This document shows, piece by piece, positions 31,788 through 40,110 of a stretch of 64,000 bases of DNA; the stretch's first letter is position 1, and every line of letters begins with the position of its first letter. The position numbers were made by a program, and so were the translations under genes. The stretch spans positions 1 through 64,000 of the forward strand of contig JAJYTG010000001.1 in NCBI GenBank assembly GCA_021793195.1. The letters are read 5' to 3'. A model generated the notes under the pieces. That model was not told the DNA's origin and searched no databases. It saw only the letters and a list, made by a program, of their open reading frames with translations. The stretch is from Pseudomonadota bacterium (GTDB taxonomy: Bacteria > Pseudomonadota > Gammaproteobacteria > Xanthomonadales > Rhodanobacteraceae).

Positions 31788-32654
31788 TCAGCGCCGCCGC
31801 TGGTAGGCCAGCGTGCCCTGCCAGGCCACCCGCGCCAGCGCGGGATGGTTCCAGGCGGTGACCTCGCCGGGGCCGATCAGCAGCAGGCCGTCGGGTTCGA
31901 GCAATCCGGCCAGACCGTCCAGCAGTTCGCGCCGGCGTTCGCGCGAAAAGTAGATCAGCACGTTCTGGCAGAAGACCAGATTCAGGCGCTGCAGGGGCGC
32001 CGCGGCCGCTTCCAGCAGATTGACCCGTGCGAACGCCACGCGCTTGCGCAGGCCGGTCACCGGCGAGAACGCGTTCTCGCCGCGCATTTCCACGTAGGTA
32101 CCCCGGTACAGCGGCGGAATCTCCTCGATGCGCTCGCTGCGGTAGACCGCGGTACGTGCCGCAGCCACCGCGGCAGCGCTGACGTCGCTGGCGGTGACGC
32201 CGAAATGCGCCTTGCCGCCGGCCTGCGCCAGGCCATGGTGCAGGACCATGGCCAGCGACCACGCCTCCTCGCCGCTGGCACAGCCCACGCTCCAGGCGTG
32301 CAGGTTGCCGCCACCCGCGGCCAGATGCTCCGGCAGCCAGCGGCGGGCAATCAGGTCGAACGAAGCCTGATGGCGGAAGAAGCGGGTCTCGTGCACGGTC
32401 AGGCGGTCGACCAGCGTGGCCCATTCGACCGCGCCCGCGCCGGGGGCGCGGATGTGCTGGAAATACTGCTCGAAGCTTGCGTAGCCCACCTCGCGCATGC
32501 GCGCGCGGACGGCGCTGACCAGGAAGGGCTTGCGTTGTGGCGCCACCACCACGCCGGTGCGGGCCTCCAGCAGATCCACCCAGGACGCGAACACGGCGTC
32601 GTCCATGCCGGCAAGGGCAAGGGTGGCGGCGTCGGGCGTGAGGGCGGTGGCCAT
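31788..32654 (-). CDS. pilK: PilK, CheR-like receptor methyltransferase
   Basis: This is a 288-residue CheR-family SAM-dependent glutamate methyltransferase. The N-terminal helical domain (about 15-80) precedes HETRFFRHQASF (88-99), the SAM-binding SVGCASGEEAWSLAM (122-136) and FCQNVLIYF near 220. It should methylate PilJ, opposing ChpB. ATG 32654 fits the family start; the ribosome site is weak. It sits between pilJ and chpA as in Pseudomonas. Confidence 0.93.
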   Translation of the reverse strand: MATALTPDAATLALAGMDDAVFASWVDLLEARTGVVVAPQRKPFLVSAVRARMREVGYASFEQYFQHIRAPGAGAVEWATLVDRLTVHETRFFRHQASFDLIARRWLPEHLAAGGGNLHAWSVGCASGEEAWSLAMVLHHGLAQAGGKAHFGVTASDVSAAAVAAARTAVYRSERIEEIPPLYRGTYVEMRGENAFSPVTGLRKRVAFARVNLLEAAAAPLQRLNLVFCQNVLIYFSRERRRELLDGLAGLLEPDGLLLIGPGEVTAWNHPALARVAWQGTLAYQRRR

Positions 32655-32667
32655 GAGGGATCCGGAT

Positions 32668-34698
32668 TCAGCGCGGCAGCTTGAAGTCGGCGACCGAACG
32701 GCGCAGATCCTGCGCCATCTGCGCAAGGTTGCCGATCGACTCGGCGGTCTGGCTGGCACCCATCGAAGTCTGCGAGGTGATCTCCTGGATGACGTTCATC
32801 GTCGAGGAGATGTTGGTGGCCGCCGCCGACTGCTGGCGCGCCGCCTCGGAGATGTTCTGGATGAGGTCGGCAAGGTCGTTGGAAACCTTCTCGATCTCGC
32901 CCAGCGCGGCGCCGGCGTCCTCGGCGCGGCGGGCGCCGGTGACCACCTCGGCGGTGGTCTGCTCCATCGAGCTGACCGCCTCGTTGGTGTCGGACTGGAT
33001 CGCCTGCACCAGCGCCTCGATGCGCTTGGTGGCGGCGGCGGAGCGCTCGGCCAGTCGCTGCACCTCGTCGGCCACCACCGCGAACCCGCGGCCGGCCTCG
33101 CCGGCGGAGGCGGCCTGGATGGCGGCGTTCAGCGCCAGGATGTTGGTCTGCTCGGCGATGTCGTTGATCAGTTCGACGATCGAGCCGATCTCCTGCGAGG
33201 ACTCGCCCAGTCGCTTGATGCGCTTGGAAGTTTCCTGGATCTGGTCGCGGATGGCGTCCATGCCGGCGATGGTCTGGCGCACCACCGCCGCGCCCTTGCC
33301 GGCGATCTGCACCGAGCGCTGCGCCACTTCGGCCGACTCCGACGAGTTCTTCGACACCTCGTCGATCGACACCGCCATCTCGTTGATGGCCGCCGAAGCG
33401 GAGGTGATCTGCTGCGCCTGCTGCTCGGCCGCCTCGGCCAGATGGGTGGCGGTGGCCTGCGTCTCCTGCGCGGCGGCGGACACTTGCACCGCGGTCTCGT
33501 TGATGGTCGACACCAGGCTGCGCAGGGCCTCGACCGCGAAGTTCACCGAGTCGGCGATCGCGCCGGTGATGTCCTCGGTCACCGTGGCGCGCACGGTCAG
33601 GTCGCCTTCGGCCAGCGAGCCCATTTCGTCCAGCAGCCGCAGGATGGCCTCCTGGTTGCGCTGGTTCAGCTCGCTGGAAACCGCCAGACGCTGCCGCTGC
33701 GCACGCGACTGCGCGAACACCAGCAGGATGGCGAACAGCAGTGCGCCGCCGGCCCCCAGGGCACCCAGCCAGACGTTGGGGAACAGACGCCGCAGCGGCA
33801 GCTGGTCGAGGCGCTTGGCGGTCTCGTTGGCGGCCAGCAGCACCGATTGCGAATCCACCGAGGCCTGATTGGCCGCCTGCTTGACCTCGACCAGCGTCGG
33901 TGCCGCCGCCAGCAGCTTGTTGAGCGGATCGGACACGCCCTGCCAGCCCTTGGCCACGGCCTGCAGGATGCCCTGTGCGGCGGGCTGCGGCAGGCGGTTG
34001 ACGCCGACCTCGCTGTTGCCCTGCTGCAGGCCGCTGAGCACGGCGCCGTAGAGCTGCGCATCGCGCGCCAGTCCGTCCGCGGCGGTCTGCGCGTCCTCAC
34101 CGCCGGCCTGCACCTCCAGGGCGCGCCGGATCATGCGGTCGCCCAGCAGCATCTGGCTGACCACGGTGTAGGTCTGGCCGGCGCTGCCGCCGCCCTGCTT
34201 GACGATGTTGGCGACCTGGTCCATGCGCGAATCCAGCACCGGCACCTCGCGGGTGAACGCGTCGGTCTGCTGCTTGGAATCGAGCACCAGTTCCTTGTTG
34301 TGCAGCACTTTGGTGAGATCGCCGTCCAGTTGCGCCCACGCCTTGTCCAGCGCGGTGACCGCGGCGCCCACACCGGCACCGGCGTTGCCGTAGCCGGGCA
34401 TGCCGCTCTGCGGGTTGCCGCTTTTCAATCTGCGGTTCAGCGTGTCCAGGGTGGCACGGGTGGCGTCGAGCTCCTTGAACGAGTCCAGGTTGCCCGATGC
34501 CGCCTCCAGCGCGAACTTGGCCGCGGACTGCGAGAGCACCTGGATCTGCGTAGTCAGATTGGACGCTTCGCGCTCGTTGCGGCTGTTGTAGGTCAACAGT
34601 CCGAAATCGACCGCCGCCAGCGCGATGGATGCCAGCAGCAGCACGATCAGGACCGTGTTGCTGCGCTCCTTGCCGATGACGTTGCTGGTTGCACTCAT
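32668..34698 (-). CDS. pilJ: PilJ, methyl-accepting chemoreceptor for twitching motility
   Basis: This is a 676-residue chemoreceptor. The first membrane helix is at about 13-32 (TVLIVLLLASIALAA), a periplasmic PilJ sensor region runs to about 305, and the second helix (LGALGAGGALLFAILLVFA) is at about 317-335. HAMP and the cytoplasmic coiled coil follow. The signalling tip reads IVELINDIAEQTNILALNAA then GRGFAVVADEVQRLAERS. It would pass surface or pilus signals to ChpA through PilI/ChpC. GAGG 6 bases before ATG 34698 supports MSATSN as start over an upstream GTG. Confidence 0.95.
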   Translation of the reverse strand: MSATSNVIGKERSNTVLIVLLLASIALAAVDFGLLTYNSRNEREASNLTTQIQVLSQSAAKFALEAASGNLDSFKELDATRATLDTLNRRLKSGNPQSGMPGYGNAGAGVGAAVTALDKAWAQLDGDLTKVLHNKELVLDSKQQTDAFTREVPVLDSRMDQVANIVKQGGGSAGQTYTVVSQMLLGDRMIRRALEVQAGGEDAQTAADGLARDAQLYGAVLSGLQQGNSEVGVNRLPQPAAQGILQAVAKGWQGVSDPLNKLLAAAPTLVEVKQAANQASVDSQSVLLAANETAKRLDQLPLRRLFPNVWLGALGAGGALLFAILLVFAQSRAQRQRLAVSSELNQRNQEAILRLLDEMGSLAEGDLTVRATVTEDITGAIADSVNFAVEALRSLVSTINETAVQVSAAAQETQATATHLAEAAEQQAQQITSASAAINEMAVSIDEVSKNSSESAEVAQRSVQIAGKGAAVVRQTIAGMDAIRDQIQETSKRIKRLGESSQEIGSIVELINDIAEQTNILALNAAIQAASAGEAGRGFAVVADEVQRLAERSAAATKRIEALVQAIQSDTNEAVSSMEQTTAEVVTGARRAEDAGAALGEIEKVSNDLADLIQNISEAARQQSAAATNISSTMNVIQEITSQTSMGASQTAESIGNLAQMAQDLRRSVADFKLPR

Positions 34699-34732
34699 GC
34701 TCCACCTCACCCCGGATTCTGGACCGCGCCGC

Positions 34733-35272
34733 TCATGCGGCGGCTTGCTGGAAATCGGCCGCGCGCGTCAGGCGCGGCATGCTGAACAGCCCCAGGCGCT
34801 GGCCGTCCACGCGTACGTTGCGTTCGACGAAGCGCTGCAGCGCCGGATCATCCTCGCCCTCGGCGTCTGCCTGCATCTCCATCGTCAGGCTGCGCTGGCC
34901 GTACACCTCGTCGACCAGCAGCCCGACGCTGCCGCCGGCGCCCTGCCGCACCAGCAGTACGCGCACGCGATCACCCGGCGCGGTGGCACTGCCGAAGAGG
35001 AAATGACCGAGATCGATCACCGGCACCAGGTTGCCGCGCACGTTGGCCACGCCCAGCAGCCAGGGCCGGGTACCCGGCACCGGCGTCAGCGCCTGCGGCA
35101 GGGTGATCTCGTTGACCTCGGCGATGCTGCTGGCCAGGCGGCGCGCGCCCACCCGGAAGGCGATGCCGCGCCAGAGACCCGGCGCCTCGATCTGTTCGGG
35201 CGGGCCGGCCGAGTGCGCCAGGCTGAGACGCTCGTATTCGGCCAGGATGGCGAAGGGCATCTCGACATTCAT
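34733..35272 (-). CDS. pilI: PilI, CheW-like coupling protein
   Basis: This is a 179-residue CheW-domain protein (WRGIAFRVGARRLASSIAEV, LLGVANVRGNLVPVIDLGHFL, VGLLVDEVYG). It physically couples PilJ receptors to ChpA. The gene is 10 bases downstream of pilH and 34 upstream of pilJ, all within the single pil-chp operon. Confidence 0.93.
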   Translation of the reverse strand: MNVEMPFAILAEYERLSLAHSAGPPEQIEAPGLWRGIAFRVGARRLASSIAEVNEITLPQALTPVPGTRPWLLGVANVRGNLVPVIDLGHFLFGSATAPGDRVRVLLVRQGAGGSVGLLVDEVYGQRSLTMEMQADAEGEDDPALQRFVERNVRVDGQRLGLFSMPRLTRAADFQQAAA

Positions 35273-35282
35273 CGCGCGCCCC

Positions 35283-35654
35283 TCACGCGGAAGATCCCAG
35301 CAGCTTGTTGATGCGCGCCAGCAGTTCCTTCTCGCCCACCGGCTTGGTCATGAAATCCTTGGCACCCTGGCGCAGTCCCCAGACGCGGTCGGTTTCCATG
35401 CTCTTGGTGGTGATGATCAGCACCGGCACGTTCTGCGTGCCCGGATCGCGGCTGAGCGTGCGCGTGGCCTGGAATCCGTTCATGCCCGGCATGATCACGT
35501 CCATGATCACCAGGTCGGGACGCATGCTGCGCGCCATCTCGATGCCCTGCTCGGCGGTGGCGGCGCTGGAGACGCGGTGGCCGGCCTTTTCGAGCAGCGT
35601 GGTGAACACGCGCACGTCGGTTGGCGAGTCGTCGACGATGAGGATGTGCGCCAT
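35283..35654 (-). CDS. pilH: PilH, CheY-like response regulator
   Basis: This is a 123-residue stand-alone receiver: acidic pair Asp8-Asp9 (IVDDS), phosphoacceptor Asp52 (VIMDVIMPGMNG) and the conserved Thr-Lys/Lys-Pro (TTKS, TKPV). PilH works downstream of ChpA, in Pseudomonas mainly promoting pilus retraction or acting as a phosphate sink. It starts 10 bases after pilG. Confidence 0.95.
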   Translation of the reverse strand: MAHILIVDDSPTDVRVFTTLLEKAGHRVSSAATAEQGIEMARSMRPDLVIMDVIMPGMNGFQATRTLSRDPGTQNVPVLIITTKSMETDRVWGLRQGAKDFMTKPVGEKELLARINKLLGSSA

Positions 35655-35664
35655 GACCGGGCCC

Positions 35665-36063
35665 TCAGTGGGTGTCCACGTGGGCGCGGATGGCTGCCAG
35701 CAGCTCGTCGCGCGTGAACGGCTTGGTGAGGTACTGGTCGGAACCGCAGATACGGCCGCGCGCCTTGTCGAACAGGCCGTCCTTGGAGGACAGCATGATC
35801 ACCGGCACGTGGCGGAAGTTCTGGTTGTTCTTGATCAGTGCACAAGTCTGGTAGCCGTCCAGCCGCGGCATCATGATGTCCACGAAGATGATGTGCGGCT
35901 GCAGGTCGGAAATCTTGGCCAGGGCCTCGAATCCGTCCACCGCCGTCACCACCTCGTAGCCTTCTTTTTTCAGCAGCGTCTCGGCGGTGCGGCGGATGGT
36001 CTTGGAATCGTCGATGACCATCACGCGCAGCGTCGGGCTGCCGGTCTTGCTGTCTGCGAGCAC
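35665..36063 (-). CDS. pilG: PilG, CheY-like response regulator
   Basis: This is a 132-residue receiver with Asp18-Asp19 (VIDDS), phosphoacceptor Asp62 (IFVDIMMPRLDG) and TKPF. PilG is the first gene of the pil-chp operon and in Pseudomonas favours pilus extension. The frame begins with GTG at 36063 behind GGGGGT; MVIDDS, the next ATG, would delete the first strand, so the GTG start is preferred. A consensus-like promoter lies about 120 bases upstream. Confidence 0.94.
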   Translation of the reverse strand: MLADSKTGSPTLRVMVIDDSKTIRRTAETLLKKEGYEVVTAVDGFEALAKISDLQPHIIFVDIMMPRLDGYQTCALIKNNQNFRHVPVIMLSSKDGLFDKARGRICGSDQYLTKPFTRDELLAAIRAHVDTH

Positions 36064-36182
36064 TTGTCACCCCCGCCGCGTCAGGGCCGCTGCGGCACCA
36101 ATGAGCATGCAAGGCGCATGCCGTGGACAGGACACGCTGCGCGATGCACGTGGACGGAACCCTGTTCCGCGCTTGTCGGACT

Positions 36183-36211
36183 GTTTAGCGCGCGTTTATG
36201 AGAAGTGTCAA
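36183..36211 (-). promoter_or_regulatory. Sigma-70-type promoter of the pil-chp operon
   Basis: On the minus strand a perfect -35 TTGACA (36206-36211) is followed after 17 bases by CTAAAC (36183-36188) as a -10. It sits in a locally AT-richer stretch of the 235-base gap between divergent pilG and gshB, leaving a leader of about 110 bases before the pilG GTG. Confidence 0.65.
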
Positions 36212-36298
36212 GTTGAGCGCGCAAGTCGTTGTCGGCGATCATGGTTTCGTTCCGCCCACGCTGCGTGACGCGGGTCACGCCACATCCCGGGAGCGCGC

Positions 36299-37258
36299 AT
36301 GACCACAAGCCCCAGCCGCAGTCTGGCCGTGCTGATGGATCCCATCGCCGGCATCCGGCCCTACAAGGACACCACCCTGGCCATGCTGCTGGAGGCACAG
36401 CGGCGCGGCTGGGCGCTGCACTACGCCGAACAGGGCGATCTGGCGCTGCGCCAGGGCGAGGCCTGGGGCCGGCTGCGGCCGCTCGGCGTGCGCGACGATG
36501 CGCACGACTGGTACCGGCTGGGTGACGCGCAGTGGCAACCTCTGACGCGCCAGCGCCTGATCCTGGCCCGCAAGGACCCGCCGCTGGACGCCGAATTCCT
36601 CTACGACACGCAGGTCCTGGAACGCGCCGCCGAGGCCGGCGTGCTGGTGGCGAACCCGCCGCAGGCCCTGCGCGACTGCAACGAGAAGCTCTATGCGCTG
36701 CGCTTTCCGCAGTGCTGCGCGCCGACCCTGGTGGCGCGCAGCCGGAGTGAACTGCGTGCGTTCGCCGCCGAGCACGGCGAGATCGTGCTCAAGCCGCTGG
36801 ACGGCATGGGCGGTCGGGGCATCTTCCGCAGCAGCGCGCATGACCCCAATCTCAACGTGATCCTGGAAACGCTGGTCGGCAACGACCAGCGTTTCGCCAT
36901 CGCGCAGCAATTCATCCCGGCCATCCGCGAGGGCGACAAGCGCATCCTTGTGGTGGACGGCGAGCCGGTTCCCTTCGCGCTGGCGCGCATTCCGCAGGGC
37001 GACGAGTTCCGCGGCAACCTGGCCGCCGGCGGGCACGGCGTCGGCGTGCCGCTCACGCCGCGGGACCGCTGGATCGTGGCGCAGGTGGCCCCCGACCTGC
37101 GACGGCGCGGCCTGCTGTTCGCGGGACTGGACGTGATCGGCGAATGGCTGACCGAGATCAACATCACCTCGCCCACCTGCGTCCGCGAGCTGGACGGGCA
37201 GTACGGGCTGAACATCGCCGGCCTGCTGTTCGACGCCATCGAGCAGCGCATCGCGTGA
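36299..37258 (+). CDS. gshB: Glutathione synthetase
   Basis: This is a 319-residue ATP-grasp ligase joining gamma-glutamylcysteine and glycine. N-terminal block SLAVLMDPIAGIRPYKDTTLAMLLEA, RKDPPLDAEFLYDT, the ATP loop VLKPLDGMGGRGIF and the late GLDVIGEWLTEINITSPT are diagnostic. GGGAG is 4 bases before ATG. It is divergent from pilG, the same neighbourhood as in Pseudomonas, and its stop overlaps the tonB-like start. Confidence 0.97.
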   Translation: MTTSPSRSLAVLMDPIAGIRPYKDTTLAMLLEAQRRGWALHYAEQGDLALRQGEAWGRLRPLGVRDDAHDWYRLGDAQWQPLTRQRLILARKDPPLDAEFLYDTQVLERAAEAGVLVANPPQALRDCNEKLYALRFPQCCAPTLVARSRSELRAFAAEHGEIVLKPLDGMGGRGIFRSSAHDPNLNVILETLVGNDQRFAIAQQFIPAIREGDKRILVVDGEPVPFALARIPQGDEFRGNLAAGGHGVGVPLTPRDRWIVAQVAPDLRRRGLLFAGLDVIGEWLTEINITSPTCVRELDGQYGLNIAGLLFDAIEQRIA

Positions 37259-38130
37259 ACGCCGCGCCCGCCCCCGACCTGGGCCGCGAGCGGATCGGCG
37301 TGACCCTGCTGTTCTCGCTGATCGTGCATGCCGTGCTGGTGCTGGGGCTGGGCTTCACGCTGCAACCGCCGCGGCCCAGCCTGCCGGCGCTGGACATCAC
37401 CCTGCTGCACACCGCCAACGCGCAGACCCCCGCACGGCCGGATTTCCTGGCCCAGGCCGACAATGCCGGCGGCGGCACCCGCGCGCGGCCGCGCAGGCCC
37501 GGTGCGCCGTTCTCCACGCCGCTGCCGGACAGCCGCGGCCAGGCTCCGCGGCCGCTGGTCCCGGCCGCACCGGCGCCCATGCCGGCGCGCGGCCCGCAGC
37601 TGGTGACCACCCGCGGCGCCAGCCGCTACAGCGTCGACACGCAGCCACGCAGCGATGCGGCACCGCCGCTGCCACTGCCGCAAGCGGCGCTGCCGGCCGC
37701 ACAGCAGCAGGAAATGGCGCAGTTGAGCGCGGAGATCCGCGCCGAACGCGAGGCCTACGCCCGCCGGCCGCACCGCAAGTTCATCTCGGCCAACACGCGC
37801 CAATACGCCTACGCGGCGTATATGCTGGCCTGGGTGGCGCGCATCGAGCGCATCGGCAACCTCAACTATCCGCGGGCGGCGCGCCAGCGGCGGCTGCACG
37901 GCAACCTGATTCTCACCGTCTGCATCGCGCGCGACGGCGGACTGTGCGGCGTGGACGTCGTGAAACCCTCCGGCATTCCGCTGCTGGACCGTGCCGCCGA
38001 ACGCATCGTGCGCATCGCCGCGCCGTTCCCGCCGCTGCCGCAGGGGGACGGCCGCCTGGACCAGCTGTTCATCACCCGCACCTGGCAGTTCCTGCCCGGC
38101 GGCCGCCTGCGTGAGCGCACGCCGCCCTGA
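37255..38130 (+). CDS. TonB-family energy transducer (TonB3-like)
   Basis: This is a 291-residue protein starting with GTG that overlaps the gshB TGA (GTGA). One N-terminal membrane helix (GVTLLFSLIVHAVLVLGLGF, about 15-35) precedes a Pro/Ala-rich periplasmic spacer to about 150, a coiled segment (EMAQLSAEIRAEREAYARRP), and a C-terminal TonB domain (NLNYPRAARQRRLHGNLILTVCI, PPLPQGDGRLDQLFI). It would couple proton-motive force to outer-membrane machinery. In Pseudomonas the gene at this place, tonB3, affects twitching; that role is inferred from synteny. Confidence 0.87.
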   Translation: MNAAPAPDLGRERIGVTLLFSLIVHAVLVLGLGFTLQPPRPSLPALDITLLHTANAQTPARPDFLAQADNAGGGTRARPRRPGAPFSTPLPDSRGQAPRPLVPAAPAPMPARGPQLVTTRGASRYSVDTQPRSDAAPPLPLPQAALPAAQQQEMAQLSAEIRAEREAYARRPHRKFISANTRQYAYAAYMLAWVARIERIGNLNYPRAARQRRLHGNLILTVCIARDGGLCGVDVVKPSGIPLLDRAAERIVRIAAPFPPLPQGDGRLDQLFITRTWQFLPGGRLRERTPP

Positions 38131-38163
38131 ACGCGGACGGCCGCCCGCCGCTACAATGCCGGC

Positions 38164-38727
38164 ATGATCGATGTCCGCTCGCTTACCGGAGATCTGCTGG
38201 TCGCCATGCCCGGCCTGCGCGATCCCAACTTCGAGCACACCGTCACCCTGGTCTGCCAGCACAACGAGGACGGCGCGCTGGGGCTGGTGATCAACCGGCC
38301 GTCCGACTACCGGCTGGGCGAGTTGCTGCGGCATCTGGATCTATCCAGCGACGACGACGGGCTGACCGGACAACCGGTGCTCAACGGCGGCCCGCTGCAA
38401 CGCGAGCGCGGTTTCGTGCTGCATCCGCCGGACGGACACTGGGCCTCGACCCACACCATCGACGCCGGCCTCAGCCTGACCACTTCGCGCGACATCCTCG
38501 AAGCGCTGGCCGCCGGTCGCGGCCCCGCGCGCGCGCTGGTGGCACTGGGCTACGCCGGCTGGGAGCCCGGACAGCTCGAGCGCGAACTGCGCGACAACGC
38601 CTGGCTCACCGTGGGCGCCGACCACGAGCTGCTGTTCAGCGTGCCGCTGGAGCAGCGCTGGAGCGCCGCCGCAGCGCGCATGGGCGTGGACGCGCAGCGC
38701 CTCAGCCCCTATGCCGGCAACGCATGA
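38164..38727 (+). CDS. yqgE: YqgE/AlgH family protein
   Basis: This is a 187-residue DUF179 protein with LTGDLLVAMPGLRDPNFEHTV, DGALGLVINRPSD and GGPLQRERGFVLHP. The biochemical function is unknown; AlgH was linked to alginate regulation in Pseudomonas. The stop overlaps the ruvX ATG (ATGA), and a yqgE-ruvX pair is common in gammaproteobacteria. Confidence 0.94.
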   Translation: MIDVRSLTGDLLVAMPGLRDPNFEHTVTLVCQHNEDGALGLVINRPSDYRLGELLRHLDLSSDDDGLTGQPVLNGGPLQRERGFVLHPPDGHWASTHTIDAGLSLTTSRDILEALAAGRGPARALVALGYAGWEPGQLERELRDNAWLTVGADHELLFSVPLEQRWSAAAARMGVDAQRLSPYAGNA

Positions 38728-39170
38728 GCCCGCCGGCGCTGGCGGCTGCGGGCAGCGTGCTGGGATTCGATTTCGGGCGCCGCTGCATCGGCGTGGCCGT
38801 GGGCGAGACGGTGACCGGCGGCGTGCGGCCGCTGGCGGCGCTGACGGCGCGTAACGGCGAGCCGGACTGGCCGGCCCTGGACACGCTGCTGCACACATGG
38901 ATGCCCGCCGCACTGGTGGTCGGCCTGCCGCTGGACCACGACGGCGGCGGGCGGGCGATTACCGCCGCCGCGCGCGCGTTCGCCGCACAGCTCCGGGCAC
39001 GCTACGCACTGCCCGTGCATCTGTACGACGAGCGGCACAGCTCGCAGGAAGCCACGCGCCGTTTCGCCGCCCAGCGCGCACGCGGGCAGCGCCGCCGTCG
39101 CGATGCGGCACGGCTGGATGCCGTGGCGGCGGCGGTCATCCTCGAATCCTGGCTGGGCGCATCCCGATGA
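38724..39170 (+). CDS. ruvX: YqgF/RuvX-type RNase H-fold nuclease
   Basis: This is a 148-residue RNase-H-like protein: GFDFGRRCIGVAVGE (first Asp), VVGLPLDHDGG, LYDERHSSQEA (second acidic residue), and the final LDAVAAAVILESWL (third Asp). The family is implicated in 16S rRNA 5' maturation or Holliday junction resolution. It overlaps yqgE before it and pyrB after it by four bases each. Confidence 0.93.
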   Translation: MSPPALAAAGSVLGFDFGRRCIGVAVGETVTGGVRPLAALTARNGEPDWPALDTLLHTWMPAALVVGLPLDHDGGGRAITAAARAFAAQLRARYALPVHLYDERHSSQEATRRFAAQRARGQRRRRDAARLDAVAAAVILESWLGASR

Positions 39171-40093
39171 GCACGCACCTCCGCCACCTGATCACCCTGC
39201 AGCATCTGGACGCCGCCACGCTGCAGCGTCTGCTGGACCGCGCCGAATCGCTGCGCGACGCCTGTGCGCACGGCACGCGCAGGCTGGACCTGCTGCGCGG
39301 ACGCACGGTACTCAACCTCTTCTTCGAGCCGTCCACGCGCACGCGCACCTCGTTCGAGCTGGCGGCGCGGCGGCTGGGCATGGACGTGGTGAACTTCGAC
39401 ATCACCAGCTCCTCCACCAGCAAGGGCGAAACGCTGCTGGACACGCTGCACACGCTGGAGGCGATGCATCTCGATGCGCTGGTGGTGCGCCACCGCGAGA
39501 GCGGCACCCCCGATTTCCTGGTGCGCCACGCCGCCAGCGCCGTCAGCATCATCAACGCCGGTGACGGCAACCACGCGCACCCAACCCAGGGCCTGCTGGA
39601 CGCGCTGACCGTGCGCCAGCACCGGCGCCGTTTCGACACGCTGACCGCCACCCTCTGCGGCGACGTACTGCACTCGCGCGTGGCGCGTTCGGACGTGCAC
39701 GCCCTGCAGACACTGGGCGTGCGGCGGCTGCGGCTGTGCGGGCCGCCGGCACTGCTGCCGGCGGCGGCCGATTTCCCGGGCTGCACCCTGCACGACGACT
39801 TCGACGCCGCCATCGAGGGCAGCGACGTGGTCATCATGCTGCGCCTGCAGAAGGAGCGCATGGTGGCGACGCTGCTGCCGGACGAAGCGGCCTATTTCCA
39901 GCGCTACGGCCTCACCGCGGACCGGCTGCGCCGCGCCGCGCCCGAGGCACTGGTCCTGCACCCGGGTCCGATCAACCGCGGCATCGAGATCGCCTCCGAA
40001 GTGGCCGACGGCCCGCAATCGCGCATCCTCGAGCAGGTGGCCAACGGCGTGTTCGTGCGCATGGCCGTGCTGGCCGATCTGCTGGCGCGCTGA
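39167..40093 (+). CDS. pyrB: Aspartate carbamoyltransferase catalytic subunit
   Basis: This is a 308-residue ATCase catalytic chain for pyrimidine synthesis. The carbamoyl-phosphate motif FFEPSTRTRTSFELAARRLG, the SSSTSKGETLLDTL loop, GDGNHAHPTQGLLDALT, GDVLHSRVARSD and HPGPINRGIEI are all present. It starts within ruvX (ATGA) and ends the gshB-tonB-yqgE-ruvX-pyrB operon. No regulatory chain (pyrI) or pyrC-like partner follows; pilU is convergent. Confidence 0.96.
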   Translation: MSTHLRHLITLQHLDAATLQRLLDRAESLRDACAHGTRRLDLLRGRTVLNLFFEPSTRTRTSFELAARRLGMDVVNFDITSSSTSKGETLLDTLHTLEAMHLDALVVRHRESGTPDFLVRHAASAVSIINAGDGNHAHPTQGLLDALTVRQHRRRFDTLTATLCGDVLHSRVARSDVHALQTLGVRRLRLCGPPALLPAAADFPGCTLHDDFDAAIEGSDVVIMLRLQKERMVATLLPDEAAYFQRYGLTADRLRRAAPEALVLHPGPINRGIEIASEVADGPQSRILEQVANGVFVRMAVLADLLAR

Positions 40094-40110
40094 GCCGCGC
40101 CGGCGACACC

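Noticed and set aside
24334-31806. A 2490-codon plus-strand open frame opposite chpB and chpA
   Set aside because: High GC removes stop codons in the antisense frame. It has no domains, and the minus strand encodes well-recognised proteins throughout.
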